Position numbers and translations under genes: made by a program
Shown here: piece by piece, positions 1-8,239 of the stretch
Numbering within the stretch: position 1 is the first letter of the stretch
Layout: every line of letters begins with the position of its first letter
The notes under the pieces: model-generated
The model's input: only the letters and a program-made list of their open reading frames with translations
What the model was told of the DNA's origin: nothing
Database searches by the model: none
Assembly (NCBI RefSeq): GCF_014925385.1
Contig: NZ_JACSDK010000001.1
Location: 372,001 to 436,000 of the forward strand
DNA: 64,000 nt
From: Pelagibius marinus
Lineage (GTDB): Bacteria; Pseudomonadota; Alphaproteobacteria; Kiloniellales; Kiloniellaceae
Direction of reading: 5' to 3'

Positions 1-75
1 CATGCCGACCACGGCGCAGCCGATGCCGAAGCCGATCCGCTCCTCGGCGGCGGCGCTGCTGGAAACGTTCGTCAT
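1..75 (-). CDS. N-terminus of an unidentified protein (cut by window edge)
   Basis: A minus-strand reading frame begins at an ATG at 75-73 and runs off the left edge after about 25 codons. It starts MTNVSSSAAAEE and then becomes glycine-rich and hydrophobic (RIGFGIGCAVVGM), which would fit the first membrane helix of a transporter. It begins 8 bases after the stop of the kinase gene and would be third in that operon. The AGGAGG just upstream abuts the ATG with no spacer, so the true start may differ. Function cannot be judged from this fragment. Confidence 0.35.
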   Translation of the reverse strand, partial: MTNVSSSAAAEERIGFGIGCAVVGM

Positions 76-83
76 CCTCCTAC

Positions 84-941
84 CTACCCGTAGCGGGTCA
101 GGATGTCCTGCACCATTTGTGCATAGGGGGGTCCACAGATCTCTGTGTGCACCAGCAGCGGGAAGAGGTTGTAGACGTCGCGCCGGCCTTCGGCGTAGCC
201 GGGCCGCAAGGGGCGCAGCTCGCGATAGCGGCGGTGAAAGGCGGCGCCGAAGGTCGACAGCAGCTCGATGTAGGCGATCTCCACCTCCGGGTCGGCGTAG
301 TAGATTGCCGGGTCGATGAAGGCGGCGACGCGGCTTTCCCCATCTTTTCCTGGGCCGAACAGCACGTTGCCGCTCCACACGTCGCCGTGGACCAGGCCGG
401 GGGCCGGCGGCTGGTCGATGAAGTTCTCGAGCTGCAGGCAGAAGCGCTCCAGCCGGCGGTGGGTTTCCGCCGGCAGGCGCCCGGATTCCCGCGCGATGAG
501 GCCCATCACCAGCAGGCGCTGCTCGCGGTAGAAATCACACCAGTTCTCGGTCCAGGGATTGGGCTGCGGCAGGGCGCCGATCACCGTATCGCGCCCGAAG
601 CCGAATTCCCGCGCGGTGATGCCGTGCAGCGCGGCGAGGCGCTCGGCGGCGTCGACCTCGGCGGCGGTGCCGCGCCCGGGCCCGTGCTCGACGTAGTCCA
701 TCAGCAGCAGCTCTTCGCTGACATGGCGTGTCGCGGGCACCGGCAGGGTGGTCTTCTCCGCCAGGTAGTCGAGCATGAAGCCTTCGATGGCCAGGCCGCC
801 ACTTGCCGCGACCTTGGCGACCAGCGGCGGGCGGTCCGCGAAGTCCAGGCGGTAGACCTCGGCGATGCAGCCGCCGATCAGCGGGGTGGCGTGCGTCGGC
901 TCTGCGCCGCAGACCGCCGCCACCGCCGCGCCCAGGCTCAT
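84..941 (-). CDS. Fructosamine/ribulosamine 3-kinase family protein
   Basis: A 285-residue protein-kinase-like phosphotransferase. Seen: the phosphate-loop lysine in LVAKVA (about residue 43), the catalytic loop HGDVWSGN (185-192) typical of the FN3K family, and the metal-binding FIDPA segment near 210 followed by the family's YADPEVEIA stretch. Family members phosphorylate sugar adducts on proteins (fructosamines, or ribulosamines and erythrulosamines in most bacteria), which makes the adduct unstable and repairs glycation. The start overlaps the stop of the upstream phosphatase gene by 4 bases, implying translational coupling. That partner suggests the bacterial ribulosamine kinase role rather than an antibiotic kinase. 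Length is normal for the family. Confidence 0.85.
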   Translation of the reverse strand: MSLGAAVAAVCGAEPTHATPLIGGCIAEVYRLDFADRPPLVAKVAASGGLAIEGFMLDYLAEKTTLPVPATRHVSEELLLMDYVEHGPGRGTAAEVDAAERLAALHGITAREFGFGRDTVIGALPQPNPWTENWCDFYREQRLLVMGLIARESGRLPAETHRRLERFCLQLENFIDQPPAPGLVHGDVWSGNVLFGPGKDGESRVAAFIDPAIYYADPEVEIAYIELLSTFGAAFHRRYRELRPLRPGYAEGRRDVYNLFPLLVHTEICGPPYAQMVQDILTRYG

Positions 942-1420
942 GACTTTTCCGACAGCTCTTTGCGCAGCCGGGCAACCCAGGCGGGCACCGCCGCCTCGAT
1001 GACGTCGAGCATGGCCAGGTAGTCGGCATCGCCGCCGTAGTAGGGGTCGGCCACGTCGATGCCGGCTTCCGGCAGCACCTCCAGGAAGAGGCTCAGGCGG
1101 CTGATCGAGTCCGGCGGCTGCAGGGCGGTGAGGCTGCGCAGGTGGCCGCGGTCCATGGCCAAAATCAGGTCGAAGGTGGCGAAATCCTGTGTCGACAGCT
1201 CGCGCGCGCGCAAGGGCGACAGGTCATAGCCCCGCTTGGCGGCCAGGCGGACGGCCGGCTCGGAGGGCGGGTCGCCGACGTGGTAGTCGAAGGTGCCGGC
1301 GGAATCGACCGCTACCGCCTCGCCCAGCCCGGCGGCGGCCAGATGGTCGCGCAGGATGACCTCGGCCGAGGGCGAGCGGCAAATGTTGCCGGTGCAGACG
1401 GTGAGAATCTTGTAGGTCAC
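938..1420 (-). CDS. Low-molecular-weight protein tyrosine phosphatase family
   Basis: A 160-residue cytosolic phosphatase of the LMW-PTP/ArsC fold. The P-loop CTGNICRS (Cys9 to Arg15-Ser16) and the general-acid loop DPYYGG (Asp125-Pro126) are intact, so it should be active. It is the first gene of an operon with the FN3K-like kinase, overlapping it by 4 bases. Known from the family: in some bacteria and plants an LMW-PTP homologue paired with the FN3K homologue acts on ribulosamine-5-phosphate or erythrulosamine-4-phosphate instead of phosphotyrosine. I infer the same small-molecule or glycated-protein role here. The alternative is an ordinary tyrosine phosphatase. Confidence 0.88.
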   Translation of the reverse strand: MTYKILTVCTGNICRSPSAEVILRDHLAAAGLGEAVAVDSAGTFDYHVGDPPSEPAVRLAAKRGYDLSPLRARELSTQDFATFDLILAMDRGHLRSLTALQPPDSISRLSLFLEVLPEAGIDVADPYYGGDADYLAMLDVIEAAVPAWVARLRKELSEKS

Positions 1421-1573
1421 GCGTCCTCCAACGCTGCTGGGCCGATGGCGCGCTCGGCGGTCACGACGATGTGGGTGTTTCCTGGGCCAGGGTTTCGTCT
1501 ATCATCGCCCCTCACGTCACGCAACCGCGTGCCGCCACGCAATTCACCAAGAGGCCAGTGCCGTCGGACAGGT

Positions 1574-2290
1574 ATGGAAAGCCGGCGTATCGTTATCCTG
1601 ACAGGAGCGGGGATCTCCAAGGAATCCGGGCTCGACACTTTCCGCGACCCGGACGGGCTGTGGGCGCGCGTGCGCATCGAGGACGTGGCGACGCCGGAGG
1701 CCTTCGCCCGCGACCCCGACCGGGTTCACGCCTTCTACAACCACCGCCGCGCCGGCCTGCTGTCGGAGGACGTGCAGCCCAACGCGGCCCACGCCGCCCT
1801 GGCCCGCCTGGAGGCCGAATGGCCGGGCGAGGTGCTGCTGGTCACCCAGAACATCGACGACCTGCACGAGCGCGCCGGATCGAAGAACCTCATCCACATG
1901 CACGGCGAGCTCTTGAAGGCGCGCTGCCTGGTCTGCGGCGCGGCCAGCCCCTGGCGTGAGGACATGACCGGCGACAGCCTCTGCCCGGCCTGCGGGGTCG
2001 AGGGCGCGCTGCGCGTCAACGTGGTGTGGTTCGGCGAGATGCCTTTCGAGATGGACCGTATCTACGAGGCGCTGGCCGCCTGCGACCTCTTCATCTCCAT
2101 CGGCACCTCCGGCAATGTCTATCCGGCGGCGGGTTTCGTCGCCGAGGCGCGGGCCAGCGGGCGGGCCCACACGGTGGAGCTGAACCTGGAGCCTTCGGAA
2201 GGCTCCTCGCTCTTCGCCGAGCGTCATCACGGCCCGGCCGGCGTCGAGGTGCCGGCCTACGTCGACAAGATCCTGAAAAATGGCTGGTAA
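1574..2290 (+). CDS. cobB: NAD-dependent protein deacylase, class III sirtuin
   Basis: A 238-residue sirtuin. Motifs: NAD-binding GAGISKESG (11-19), [12 protein letters not shown] (91-102), catalytic His110 in HMHGE, and a zinc ribbon with Cys118/121 and Cys137/140. The pair Tyr55-x-x-Arg58 in FYNHRR matches the SIRT5/CobB residues that bind succinyl- and malonyl-lysine, so desuccinylase/demalonylase activity is likely besides deacetylation. The ATG at 1574 was chosen because the sirtuin fold begins three residues later; the upstream Shine-Dalgarno is weak (GGACAGG). Its 3' end overlaps the next gene by 11 bases. Confidence 0.93.
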   Translation: MESRRIVILTGAGISKESGLDTFRDPDGLWARVRIEDVATPEAFARDPDRVHAFYNHRRAGLLSEDVQPNAAHAALARLEAEWPGEVLLVTQNIDDLHERAGSKNLIHMHGELLKARCLVCGAASPWREDMTGDSLCPACGVEGALRVNVVWFGEMPFEMDRIYEALAACDLFISIGTSGNVYPAAGFVAEARASGRAHTVELNLEPSEGSSLFAERHHGPAGVEVPAYVDKILKNGW

Positions 2291-2882
2291 AGCGCCCGAA
2301 CGGGACCTGGAAGAGGTCGTCGCCGCGGCGCGCGCCTGCCGGATCTGCGAAGAACACCTGCCGCTGGGCCCGCGCCCGGTGTTGCGTGCGGCCTCCCCGG
2401 CGCGGCTCATGATCGTCGGCCAGGCGCCGGGTACCCGGGTGCACGAGACGGGCATCCCCTGGAACGACCGCTCCGGCGAGCGGCTGCGCGGCTGGCTGCG
2501 GATCCCCGGCGAGGCCTTCTACGACGAGGCCAGGGTGGCCATCGTGCCCATGGGCTTCTGCTATCCGGGCGTCGACGCCAAGGGCGGCGACAAGCCGCCG
2601 CGCCCGGAATGCGCGCCGCTGTGGCACGCGCCGCTGCGCGCCGGTCTGCCCAAGGTGGAGCTGACCCTGCTGGTCGGCATGTACGCGCAGAAGCACTACC
2701 TGGGCAAGCGCCGGCAGAAGACCCTCACCCAGACCGTGCGCCACTGGCGCGACTACCTGCCGGAATTTCTGCCGCTGCCGCACCCGAGCTGGCGCAACAC
2801 CGCCTGGCTGAAGAAGAACCCCTGGTTCGAGAAGGAACTGCTGCCCGAGCTGCGCCGGCGGGTGAAGAAGCTGGTGACCTAG
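2280..2882 (+). CDS. Uracil-DNA glycosylase superfamily protein
   Basis: A 200-residue protein with the UDG fold signature: motif A GQAPGT (47-52), followed by the [13 protein letters not shown] helix, and motif B PHPSWRN near residue 165. The family excises uracil or related damaged bases from DNA, but several subfamilies have narrow or unknown substrates. Gln instead of Glu follows the first glycine of motif A, so the exact UDG class is uncertain. Two cysteines near residues 20-23 exist, but I do not see the full four-Cys set of family 4 Fe-S UDGs. The start lies inside the sirtuin gene, so the two are probably translated together. The stop overlaps that of the convergent regulator by 4 bases. 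Confidence 0.8.
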   Translation: MAGKAPERDLEEVVAAARACRICEEHLPLGPRPVLRAASPARLMIVGQAPGTRVHETGIPWNDRSGERLRGWLRIPGEAFYDEARVAIVPMGFCYPGVDAKGGDKPPRPECAPLWHAPLRAGLPKVELTLLVGMYAQKHYLGKRRQKTLTQTVRHWRDYLPEFLPLPHPSWRNTAWLKKNPWFEKELLPELRRRVKKLVT

Positions 2883-3544
2883 TCCTTCCGCGTCACCAGG
2901 TAGGCGCAGCGCCGGGCGCCGGCCAGGATGTGGTCGCTGCGCTCGACCTTGAAGTCGCCGCCCAGCACCTTGCGGAAGACCTCCAACTCCATGTTGCAGA
3001 GACCGGTGCAGGCCGCCGCGGCGGAGCAGACCGGGCAGTGGTTTTCTACCAGAAGGTAGCCGCCCTTGGCCTTCTGCACCTCGGCCATGTAGCCTTCGGC
3101 GGTGCGCATCTCGGCCAGCGCCTGCAGCTTCTTCGGCAGGCTCGGCTGCTTGTCGGTGCGCGCGCGGTAGCCGGCGGTCTGTTCCTTCGCGCGCAGCTGC
3201 AGCAGCTTGTCCAGGCCCTCCGCGCCGAAGGCCTGCTTCATGGCGTTGATCAGGCCGACGGTGAAATCCGCGTGGCCGTCGGGGAAAAAGCGGTCGGCGG
3301 CGGCGGTGAGCGCCCAGAGCTTGGCCGGGCGGCCCGTCCTCTTGTGGCCGGCAGGCCGCGCCTCGGCCTCGTGGGTCACCAGGCCCTCGGCCTCCAGGTC
3401 GTAGAGGTGCTGGCGCACCGCCATGGCGGAGACGCCCAGACGGCAGGCCAGGCTGGCGGCGTCCTGCGGGCCGTCCTGTTTCAGGCTGTCGATCAGGGCG
3501 CGGCGGCTGCGTTTTTCCGCCGGAACGGCGTTACGGTTGCTCAT
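2879..3544 (-). CDS. SufR-like Fe-S cluster-binding transcriptional regulator
   Basis: A 221-residue DeoR/ArsR-type winged-helix protein (HTH about 15-60, with VSAMAVRQHLYDLEAEGLV) and a C-terminal cysteine array: Cys170, Cys173, Cys179, Cys183 and Cys213. The spacing Cys170-x12-Cys183-x29-Cys213, with flanking NHC and RRCAYLV, resembles the cyanobacterial SufR cluster ligands. SufR-type proteins sense Fe-S cluster status and repress Fe-S genes. The gene is divergent from a Rieske protein gene, with palindromes between them, so it probably controls that gene and itself. An exact ligand set and target are inferred. Confidence 0.82.
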   Translation of the reverse strand: MSNRNAVPAEKRSRRALIDSLKQDGPQDAASLACRLGVSAMAVRQHLYDLEAEGLVTHEAEARPAGHKRTGRPAKLWALTAAADRFFPDGHADFTVGLINAMKQAFGAEGLDKLLQLRAKEQTAGYRARTDKQPSLPKKLQALAEMRTAEGYMAEVQKAKGGYLLVENHCPVCSAAAACTGLCNMELEVFRKVLGGDFKVERSDHILAGARRCAYLVTRKD

Positions 3545-3548
3545 GGAG

Positions 3549-3622
3549 TCTTTCTAAAGTTTTTTCTTGAGAAACGCAAGACTCGGGTCTAGGGTGTTTT
3601 GAAAGAAAACACTTTCGAAAGT
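3549..3622. promoter_or_regulatory. Divergent promoter with paired operator-like palindromes
   Basis: The 97 bp between the SufR-like gene and the Rieske gene holds three symmetric elements. ACTTTCGAAAGT at 3611-3622 is a perfect 12 bp palindrome. Its near copy, read on the minus strand as ACTTTAGAAAGA, lies at 3549-3560, about 62 bp (six helical turns) away. Between them GTGTTTT-gaaag-AAAACAC (3594-3612) is a perfect 7 bp inverted repeat. I infer operators for the adjacent regulator. The Rieske gene has a good Shine-Dalgarno (GAGGAGAT) just upstream of 3642. Confidence 0.6.
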
Positions 3623-3641
3623 AGGTAGAGGAGATCGCCCC

Positions 3642-5252
3642 ATGGCCCTGCCTCAGGAAAGCACCTCGTCGCTGGTCCACGTCGCGCCTCTGGAAGAACT
3701 GCTGGAGAAGGGACGTTACCTTTTCAAGGCCGGGGGCAAGCAGATCGCCGTCTTCGCCGGCGCGGACGGCGTCTACGCCTGCAACAACCGCTGCCCGCAC
3801 GAGGGCTATCCCCTGATGGAAGGCAAGCTCGACCCTAATCCGAAAGGGGGCGGCTGCATCCTCACCTGCAACTGGCACAACTGGAAATTCGATCTGGCCG
3901 GTGGCGAGACCCTGGTGGGCGGCGACAAGCTGCGCCGCTACCCGGTGGAGATCATCGACGGCGAGGTCTGGATCGACATCGCCGATCCGCCGGCCGAGGA
4001 GGTGGCTGCCGCGGCGCTGAACAGCCTGCGCGACTCCTTCCGCCGCCACGAGTACGACCGCATGGCGCGCGAGATCTCCCGCCTGCAGAAGGCCGGCGCC
4101 GACCCGCTGGACGCGCTGCGCGCCGCCTTCACCTGGACGGCCGACCGCTTTGAATACGGCTGCAGCCACGCGCAAGGCGGCGCCGCCGACTGGCTGGCGA
4201 TCCGCGACGACTACGCCGCCGGCGAGGCCGAGCGCCTGGTGCCGCTGGTGGAGATCGTCGGCCACCTGGCCTGGGACACGCTGCGCGAACCGGCCTATCC
4301 CTATCCGGAGGAAAGCCTGCCCTACGACGCCGAGGCCTTCGTCGCCGCCATCGAGGCGGAGGACGAAGCGGCCGCCGTCGCGCGCCTGCGCGGCGCGCTG
4401 AACGCCGGCCTGACCTTCCGCGACCTGGAGGGCCCCTTGGCCGCGGCGGCGCTGGCCCACTACCAGGACTTCGGCCATGCCGCCATCTACGTGCAGAAGA
4501 CCGGTGAGCTCCTCGACCGCCTGGGCGCGGAGGCGGCCGAGCCGCTGCTGCTGAGCCTCGTGCGCTCCCTGGTCTATGCGACGCGCGAGGACCTGATCCC
4601 GGAGTTCCGCGCCTATGGGCCCGCGCTGGCGGCCTGGGACGGCGCGGGCAAGGAACCGGTCGCGGCGGAGGACCTGCTGGGCCTCCCGGTGCCCAAGGTG
4701 CTGGCGCGGGTCAATGCCTCCTCGGGCGACCGCCGCGCGCTCTACGACGCGCTGCTGGGCGCCGCCTGCTGGCAATTCCTGCACTTCGACATGGACATGA
4801 TGTTCGCCACCGACAAGCCGGTGTCGAACAATGTGAACTGGCTCGACTTCACCCACGCCATTACCTTCGCCAACGCGGTGCGCACGCTCTGCGGCCGCAC
4901 GCCCCGGCTCTGGCCGCAGGGCCTCTTGCAGATCGCCTGCTTCGTCGGCCGCAACGCCGGCTTCGTCGACAAGACCCTCGACGAGTCGCCCTGGCGGGTC
5001 GACGATCCGCAGGCGTTTCTCGATGCGGCGCTGAAGGGCGTGCTGGACCACGGCCGCTTCGAGTACATCGTCTCGATCCACCTAGTGAAGCTGCTCACGG
5101 CGGTGAAGGCCGAGGTGACGGCGGCGCCGGAAGCGCCCTGGGTGCCGGTGATGCTGGCGGCGGTGAACCGCTTCCTCAACGAACCTCTGCGGCGCAAGCA
5201 CACGCTGCGCACGGCCAAGCAGGCCCTCGGCTTCGTCGCGGCGGAAGGATGA
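3642..5252 (+). CDS. Rieske [2Fe-2S] protein with long helical C-terminal domain
   Basis: A 536-residue protein. The N-terminal 110 residues form a Rieske ferredoxin domain: Cys51-Pro-His53 in RCPHEG and Cys76-x-x-His79 in CNWHNW, the complete ligand set for a 2Fe-2S cluster. The remaining roughly 400 residues are acidic, alanine-rich and mostly helical with no motif I recognise; no signal peptide is seen. The reaction is unknown. Divergent placement from a SufR-like sensor suggests that its synthesis is tied to Fe-S status. It is not a standard ring-hydroxylating oxygenase alpha subunit, because I find no mononuclear-iron 2-His-1-carboxylate pattern. Confidence 0.85.
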   Translation: MALPQESTSSLVHVAPLEELLEKGRYLFKAGGKQIAVFAGADGVYACNNRCPHEGYPLMEGKLDPNPKGGGCILTCNWHNWKFDLAGGETLVGGDKLRRYPVEIIDGEVWIDIADPPAEEVAAAALNSLRDSFRRHEYDRMAREISRLQKAGADPLDALRAAFTWTADRFEYGCSHAQGGAADWLAIRDDYAAGEAERLVPLVEIVGHLAWDTLREPAYPYPEESLPYDAEAFVAAIEAEDEAAAVARLRGALNAGLTFRDLEGPLAAAALAHYQDFGHAAIYVQKTGELLDRLGAEAAEPLLLSLVRSLVYATREDLIPEFRAYGPALAAWDGAGKEPVAAEDLLGLPVPKVLARVNASSGDRRALYDALLGAACWQFLHFDMDMMFATDKPVSNNVNWLDFTHAITFANAVRTLCGRTPRLWPQGLLQIACFVGRNAGFVDKTLDESPWRVDDPQAFLDAALKGVLDHGRFEYIVSIHLVKLLTAVKAEVTAAPEAPWVPVMLAAVNRFLNEPLRRKHTLRTAKQALGFVAAEG

Positions 5253-5377
5253 ACGTCATGTGCATGAAGACCTCTGCCAGGAGTTTCCTCGCGCTGCTGC
5301 GCTCCGGCTTCTGCCTGCGCCTGCTGCGCAGCCGCCATCTGTTCCGCCGCCGGGGCTGCTGTCCCGCCGCGGCCTGA
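5249..5377 (+). CDS. Possible small coupled protein (42 aa)
   Basis: An ATG at 5249 overlaps the Rieske gene stop in ATGA form and opens a 42-residue frame rich in Arg, Leu and Cys (CCPAAA at the end; Cys at positions 5, 22, 37 and 38). The overlap would allow translational re-initiation. No homology is recognised, and Arg/Leu/Ala-rich frames arise by chance in GC-rich DNA, so this is only a candidate. Confidence 0.25.
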   Translation: MNVMCMKTSARSFLALLRSGFCLRLLRSRHLFRRRGCCPAAA

Positions 5378-5450
5378 CAGTGAAGCTTGGCGGCTGAAAG
5401 GGTGAGCGGTGCGCAGTGTGTCGAGAACCGTTAGAGGAACGATATTCCCA

Positions 5451-5480
5451 AACGAAAACGGCCCGCCGAAAGGCGGGCCG
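5451..5480 (-). terminator. Rho-independent terminator of the zincin gene
   Basis: A perfect 9 bp stem CGGCCCGCC / GGCGGGCCG (5459-5467 and 5472-5480) with a four-base loop. Read on the minus strand it is followed by a TTTTCGTTT tract, 27 bases after the stop of the metallopeptidase gene at 5507. Confidence 0.75.
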
Positions 5481-5506
5481 TCGTTCTCTGCACCGGGGAT
5501 ATGCGC

Positions 5507-5920
5507 TCAGACCGTGCGCTCGATACGGTCCATGTCGTCGTCGGAAAAGCCGAAGTGGTGGCCGATCTCGTGCACCAGCACGTGCTTGACCACCTCGGCC
5601 AGATCCTCGCCGCTGTCGCACCAGTAGTCCAGGATCGGGCGGCGGTAGAGATAGATCATGTCCAGGTCGTCGGGAACGTCCAGCGACGACTTGCGCTGCA
5701 GGTCGACGCCGCGGTAAAGGCCCAGCAGATCGAAGGGCGATTCGCAGTCCATCTCCTCCAGCGTGTCGTCGTCGGGGAAGTCGAGCACACGGATCACCAC
5801 GTTGCCCAGCGCCTGGCGCAGCTCTTCCGGGATTTCGGCATAAGCCTCCCGGGCCAGCGCTTCCAAGTGCTGGGTTTCTGGCGGTGTCGTATGACGCCCG
5901 ACATCGTGCATTTGTGCCAT
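5507..5920 (-). CDS. Small metallopeptidase family protein (zincin, DUF1025-like)
   Basis: A 137-residue protein ending in a zincin helix HEIGHHFG (about residues 117-124) followed by SDDDMDRIE, with EMDCESPFDLLGLYRG and YLYRRPILDYW upstream, as in the small bacterial metallopeptidase family formerly called DUF1025. HExxH supplies two zinc ligands; the peptidase activity of this family is largely untested. The ATG at 5920 is preferred over a TTG 12 bases upstream because GGGAA lies at good spacing before it. The gene is monocistronic with its own terminator. Confidence 0.82.
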   Translation of the reverse strand: MAQMHDVGRHTTPPETQHLEALAREAYAEIPEELRQALGNVVIRVLDFPDDDTLEEMDCESPFDLLGLYRGVDLQRKSSLDVPDDLDMIYLYRRPILDYWCDSGEDLAEVVKHVLVHEIGHHFGFSDDDMDRIERTV

Positions 5921-6037
5921 AACCGTTCCCAATTCGCGTCCTGTTAAAGGCCACCCTAGCGCGGCTTGACCGGGAGTCCAAGCAGAGTCAACTTCGGTTA
6001 ACCTTACTTGAGTGATTTCGTTTTTCGGGAGGTCTTG

Positions 6038-6328
6038 ATGGCGGAAAGGTTAAGTGACGAGGTCCGTACTGCCCTGCCGCAGGAGTTGCCCGGCTGGGCC
6101 CCGGTGGAGGGCCGGGATGCCCTAAAAAAGACATTCCAGTTCAAGACCTTCAACCAGGCCTGGGGCTTCATGAACAGGGTTGCTTTGGCGGCCGAGAAGC
6201 TCAACCACCACCCCGAGTGGTTCAATGTTTACAACCGGGTAGAGATCACCTTGACGACCCACGACTGCGACGGCCTCTCCGACCTCGACGTGAAGCTCGC
6301 CAAGCGTATCGACAAGTTCGCGGAGTGA
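6038..6328 (+). CDS. phhB: Pterin-4a-carbinolamine dehydratase
   Basis: A 96-residue protein with the complete PCD/DCoH signature: [13 protein letters not shown] followed by [13 protein letters not shown]. The enzyme dehydrates 4a-hydroxytetrahydropterin, recycling tetrahydropterin for aromatic amino acid hydroxylases, and in some bacteria takes part in molybdopterin metabolism. The ATG at 6038 is preceded by CGGGAGG at good spacing; a TTG 30 bases upstream in frame is not needed. No hydroxylase gene lies nearby. Confidence 0.92.
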   Translation: MAERLSDEVRTALPQELPGWAPVEGRDALKKTFQFKTFNQAWGFMNRVALAAEKLNHHPEWFNVYNRVEITLTTHDCDGLSDLDVKLAKRIDKFAE

Positions 6329-6346
6329 GGCCGCCGTGCCCGATAC

Positions 6347-7219
6347 CTAAACCGGCCGGTCGCCCAGCGCCGTGGTCCGGTGCATGATGCGGATCTGGTT
6401 TTCGTCGTAGTCGCGCACGGCGTAGTGCATGGCCGCGCGGTTGTCCCACATGATCACGTCCTTCTGGCGCCAGCGGTGGCGGTAGACGTTTTCCGGCCGG
6501 GTCGCTTGCGTGGCCAGGAAGTCGAGCAGCGGGCGGCTCTCCTCCGGGGTCATGCCCTCGAAGCACTGGGTGAACCAGGGATTGACGTAGAGCGCCAGCT
6601 TGCCGCTGCCCGGATGGGTACGCACCACCGGGTGGGAGACCGGGTCGGGCACCTGGGCGATGGCGTTGGCGTTGGTGTCGCCGGCGTTGTTGCGCGCGGC
6701 GAGGCCGGCGGCCGAGTGCAGCGCGCGCAAGGGCCGCAGTACCTCCTGCAGTTTCGGAGAGAGGTTCGCGTAGGCGGCGACCATGTTGCAGAACATGGTG
6801 TCGCCGTAGCCCTCGGGCACCTGCAGGCCGTAGAGCACGGAGCCCAGCGGCGGCGTCTCGTCGAAGGAGATGTCGCTGTGCCAGAAGTCGTTGCGCGGGC
6901 CGCGGTCGCCCGGCTTGTTCACCAGCACCAGCACTTCCGGCTGCTCCGGCAGGCCGGGGCGCGAGCGCAGGGGATGCTCTTCCACCGGACCGAAGCGCGC
7001 GGTGAAGGCGACCTGCTGGGCCGGTGTCCAGTCCTGCTCCGGAAAGACCAGCACGATGTGCTCGTGGAAGGCCGCCTCGATCTCGGCGAAAACCTCGTCG
7101 GAGAGGGGCTGCGAAAGGTCGATCCCGGCGATCTCGGCGCCCAGCGCGCCGCACAGCGGGCGCGGGGAGATGTGGGTGTAGGTCGATGACCCGCCCCGCG
7201 GCGCGGCTTCGCCCGGCAT
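6347..7219 (-). CDS. TauD/TfdA-family Fe(II)/2-oxoglutarate dioxygenase
   Basis: A 290-residue non-haem iron dioxygenase. The iron-binding triad is visible: His114-x-Asp116 in WHSDISF and a distal His near 265 in NRAAMHYAVRDY, followed by the 2-oxoglutarate Arg in RIMHR. The family oxidises taurine, 2,4-D and other small organic acids; the substrate here is unknown. The ATG at 7219 has GGAGG nine bases upstream and was chosen over an upstream start that would extend into the terminator hairpin. It lies downstream of the SDR gene on the same strand but is separated from it by a terminator-like hairpin. Confidence 0.88.
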   Translation of the reverse strand: MPGEAAPRGGSSTYTHISPRPLCGALGAEIAGIDLSQPLSDEVFAEIEAAFHEHIVLVFPEQDWTPAQQVAFTARFGPVEEHPLRSRPGLPEQPEVLVLVNKPGDRGPRNDFWHSDISFDETPPLGSVLYGLQVPEGYGDTMFCNMVAAYANLSPKLQEVLRPLRALHSAAGLAARNNAGDTNANAIAQVPDPVSHPVVRTHPGSGKLALYVNPWFTQCFEGMTPEESRPLLDFLATQATRPENVYRHRWRQKDVIMWDNRAAMHYAVRDYDENQIRIMHRTTALGDRPV

Positions 7220-7305
7220 GGCTTCCTCCGAAAACTTTCTCGTTCCTTCCCGGAAGCTTAGCGCCTGAGGGGTGGGGGCGTGAAGCCCCCCTGCGCAAAA
7301 GCAAA

Positions 7306-7328
7306 CCCTCTCCCACAAGGGGAGAGGG
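7306..7328 (-). terminator. Hairpin repeat / terminator after the SDR gene
   Basis: A perfect 9 bp stem CCCTCTCCC / GGGAGAGGG with a 5-base loop. On the minus strand it is followed by TTTGCTTTT, ten bases after the SDR stop, so it can act as a terminator. The same GGGAGAGGG hairpin type is widely dispersed in proteobacterial intergenic regions. Confidence 0.6.
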
Positions 7329-7337
7329 GAAATTCCC

Positions 7338-8096
7338 TCACTGCATGCGCATGGCGCCGTCCAGGCGGATGCTGTCCGCGTTCAGCATGGTGTTGTCGCA
7401 GATGTGCATGACCAGCTTGGCGTATTCGGCCGGATGGCCGAAGCGGTGCGGGAAGGGTACCTGGCCGGCCAGGTTGTCCTGCACTTCCTGGGGCATGTTC
7501 AGCAGCAGCGGCGTGCCGATCAGGCCCGGCGCGATGGTCAGCACGCGCACGCCGTTCTTGGCGAATTCGCGCGCCGCCGGCAGCATCATGCCCATGATGC
7601 CGGCCTTGGAGGCGGCATAGGCGACCTGGCCCAGCTGGCCCTCGACGGCGGCGATGGAGGCGGTGGAGATGATCACGCCGCGCTCGCCGTCCTCGTTCAC
7701 CGGGTCGTTGCCCAGCATGTCGGCGGCGGCCAGGCGCAGCAGGTTGAAGCTGCCGATCAGGTTCACGCGGATGACCTGCTCGAAGTTCTCCAGCGGCATG
7801 GGGCCGTCGCGCCCGACGATGCGCTTGGCCGGGGCGATGCCGGCGCAGTTGACCAGCACGCGGCAGGGGCCGTGGGCGGCGCGGGCCTCGGCCACCGCGG
7901 CCTCCGCCGCCTCGGCGCTGCCCACGTCGCAGGTCAGGCCCAGGCCGCCGATCTCCTTGGCCACCTCTTCGACGGCCTCGACGTTCACGTCCAGCACCGT
8001 CACCTTGGCCCCGGCCGCCGCCAGGTGCCGGGCGGTCTCCGCGCCCAGGCCCGATCCGCCGCCGGTCACGATCGCTGCAAGCCCCTTCACGTCCAT
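7338..8096 (-). CDS. SDR dehydrogenase, 3-hydroxyacyl-CoA dehydrogenase type 2-like
   Basis: A 252-residue classical short-chain dehydrogenase. It has TGGGSGLG (11-18), Asp36 selecting NAD, the NCAG motif (83-86), and the catalytic Ser147-Tyr160-Lys164 set in STASIAA and YAASK. The sequence around the N-terminus (VKGLAAIVTGGGSGLG) and the C-terminal QVPFPHRFGHPAEYA segment resemble the HSD17B10/type 2 3-hydroxyacyl-CoA dehydrogenase group, which oxidises 3-hydroxyacyl-CoA in fatty-acid or branched-chain degradation. No beta-oxidation partner is adjacent, so the substrate is inferred. Confidence 0.9.
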   Translation of the reverse strand: MDVKGLAAIVTGGGSGLGAETARHLAAAGAKVTVLDVNVEAVEEVAKEIGGLGLTCDVGSAEAAEAAVAEARAAHGPCRVLVNCAGIAPAKRIVGRDGPMPLENFEQVIRVNLIGSFNLLRLAAADMLGNDPVNEDGERGVIISTASIAAVEGQLGQVAYAASKAGIMGMMLPAAREFAKNGVRVLTIAPGLIGTPLLLNMPQEVQDNLAGQVPFPHRFGHPAEYAKLVMHICDNTMLNADSIRLDGAMRMQ

Positions 8097-8239
8097 AACT
8101 GCGTTCCTCTCGTCTGTCCTGCCGCCCGCCCGCTCATGTCGCGGGGGTGGCGCTGTCCTGAAATTGCGGGGGGCTCTATAGCAGAGCGGCCCCGTCTTGA
8201 CGAGAGAGGGGGAAGACGAGGGGGCCGGGAAGCGGCGCC

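Noticed and set aside
3642-5252. Ring-hydroxylating dioxygenase alpha subunit
   Set aside because: The Rieske domain is present but the catalytic mononuclear iron motif is not seen, and the C-terminal domain is helical and unlike the oxygenase fold.
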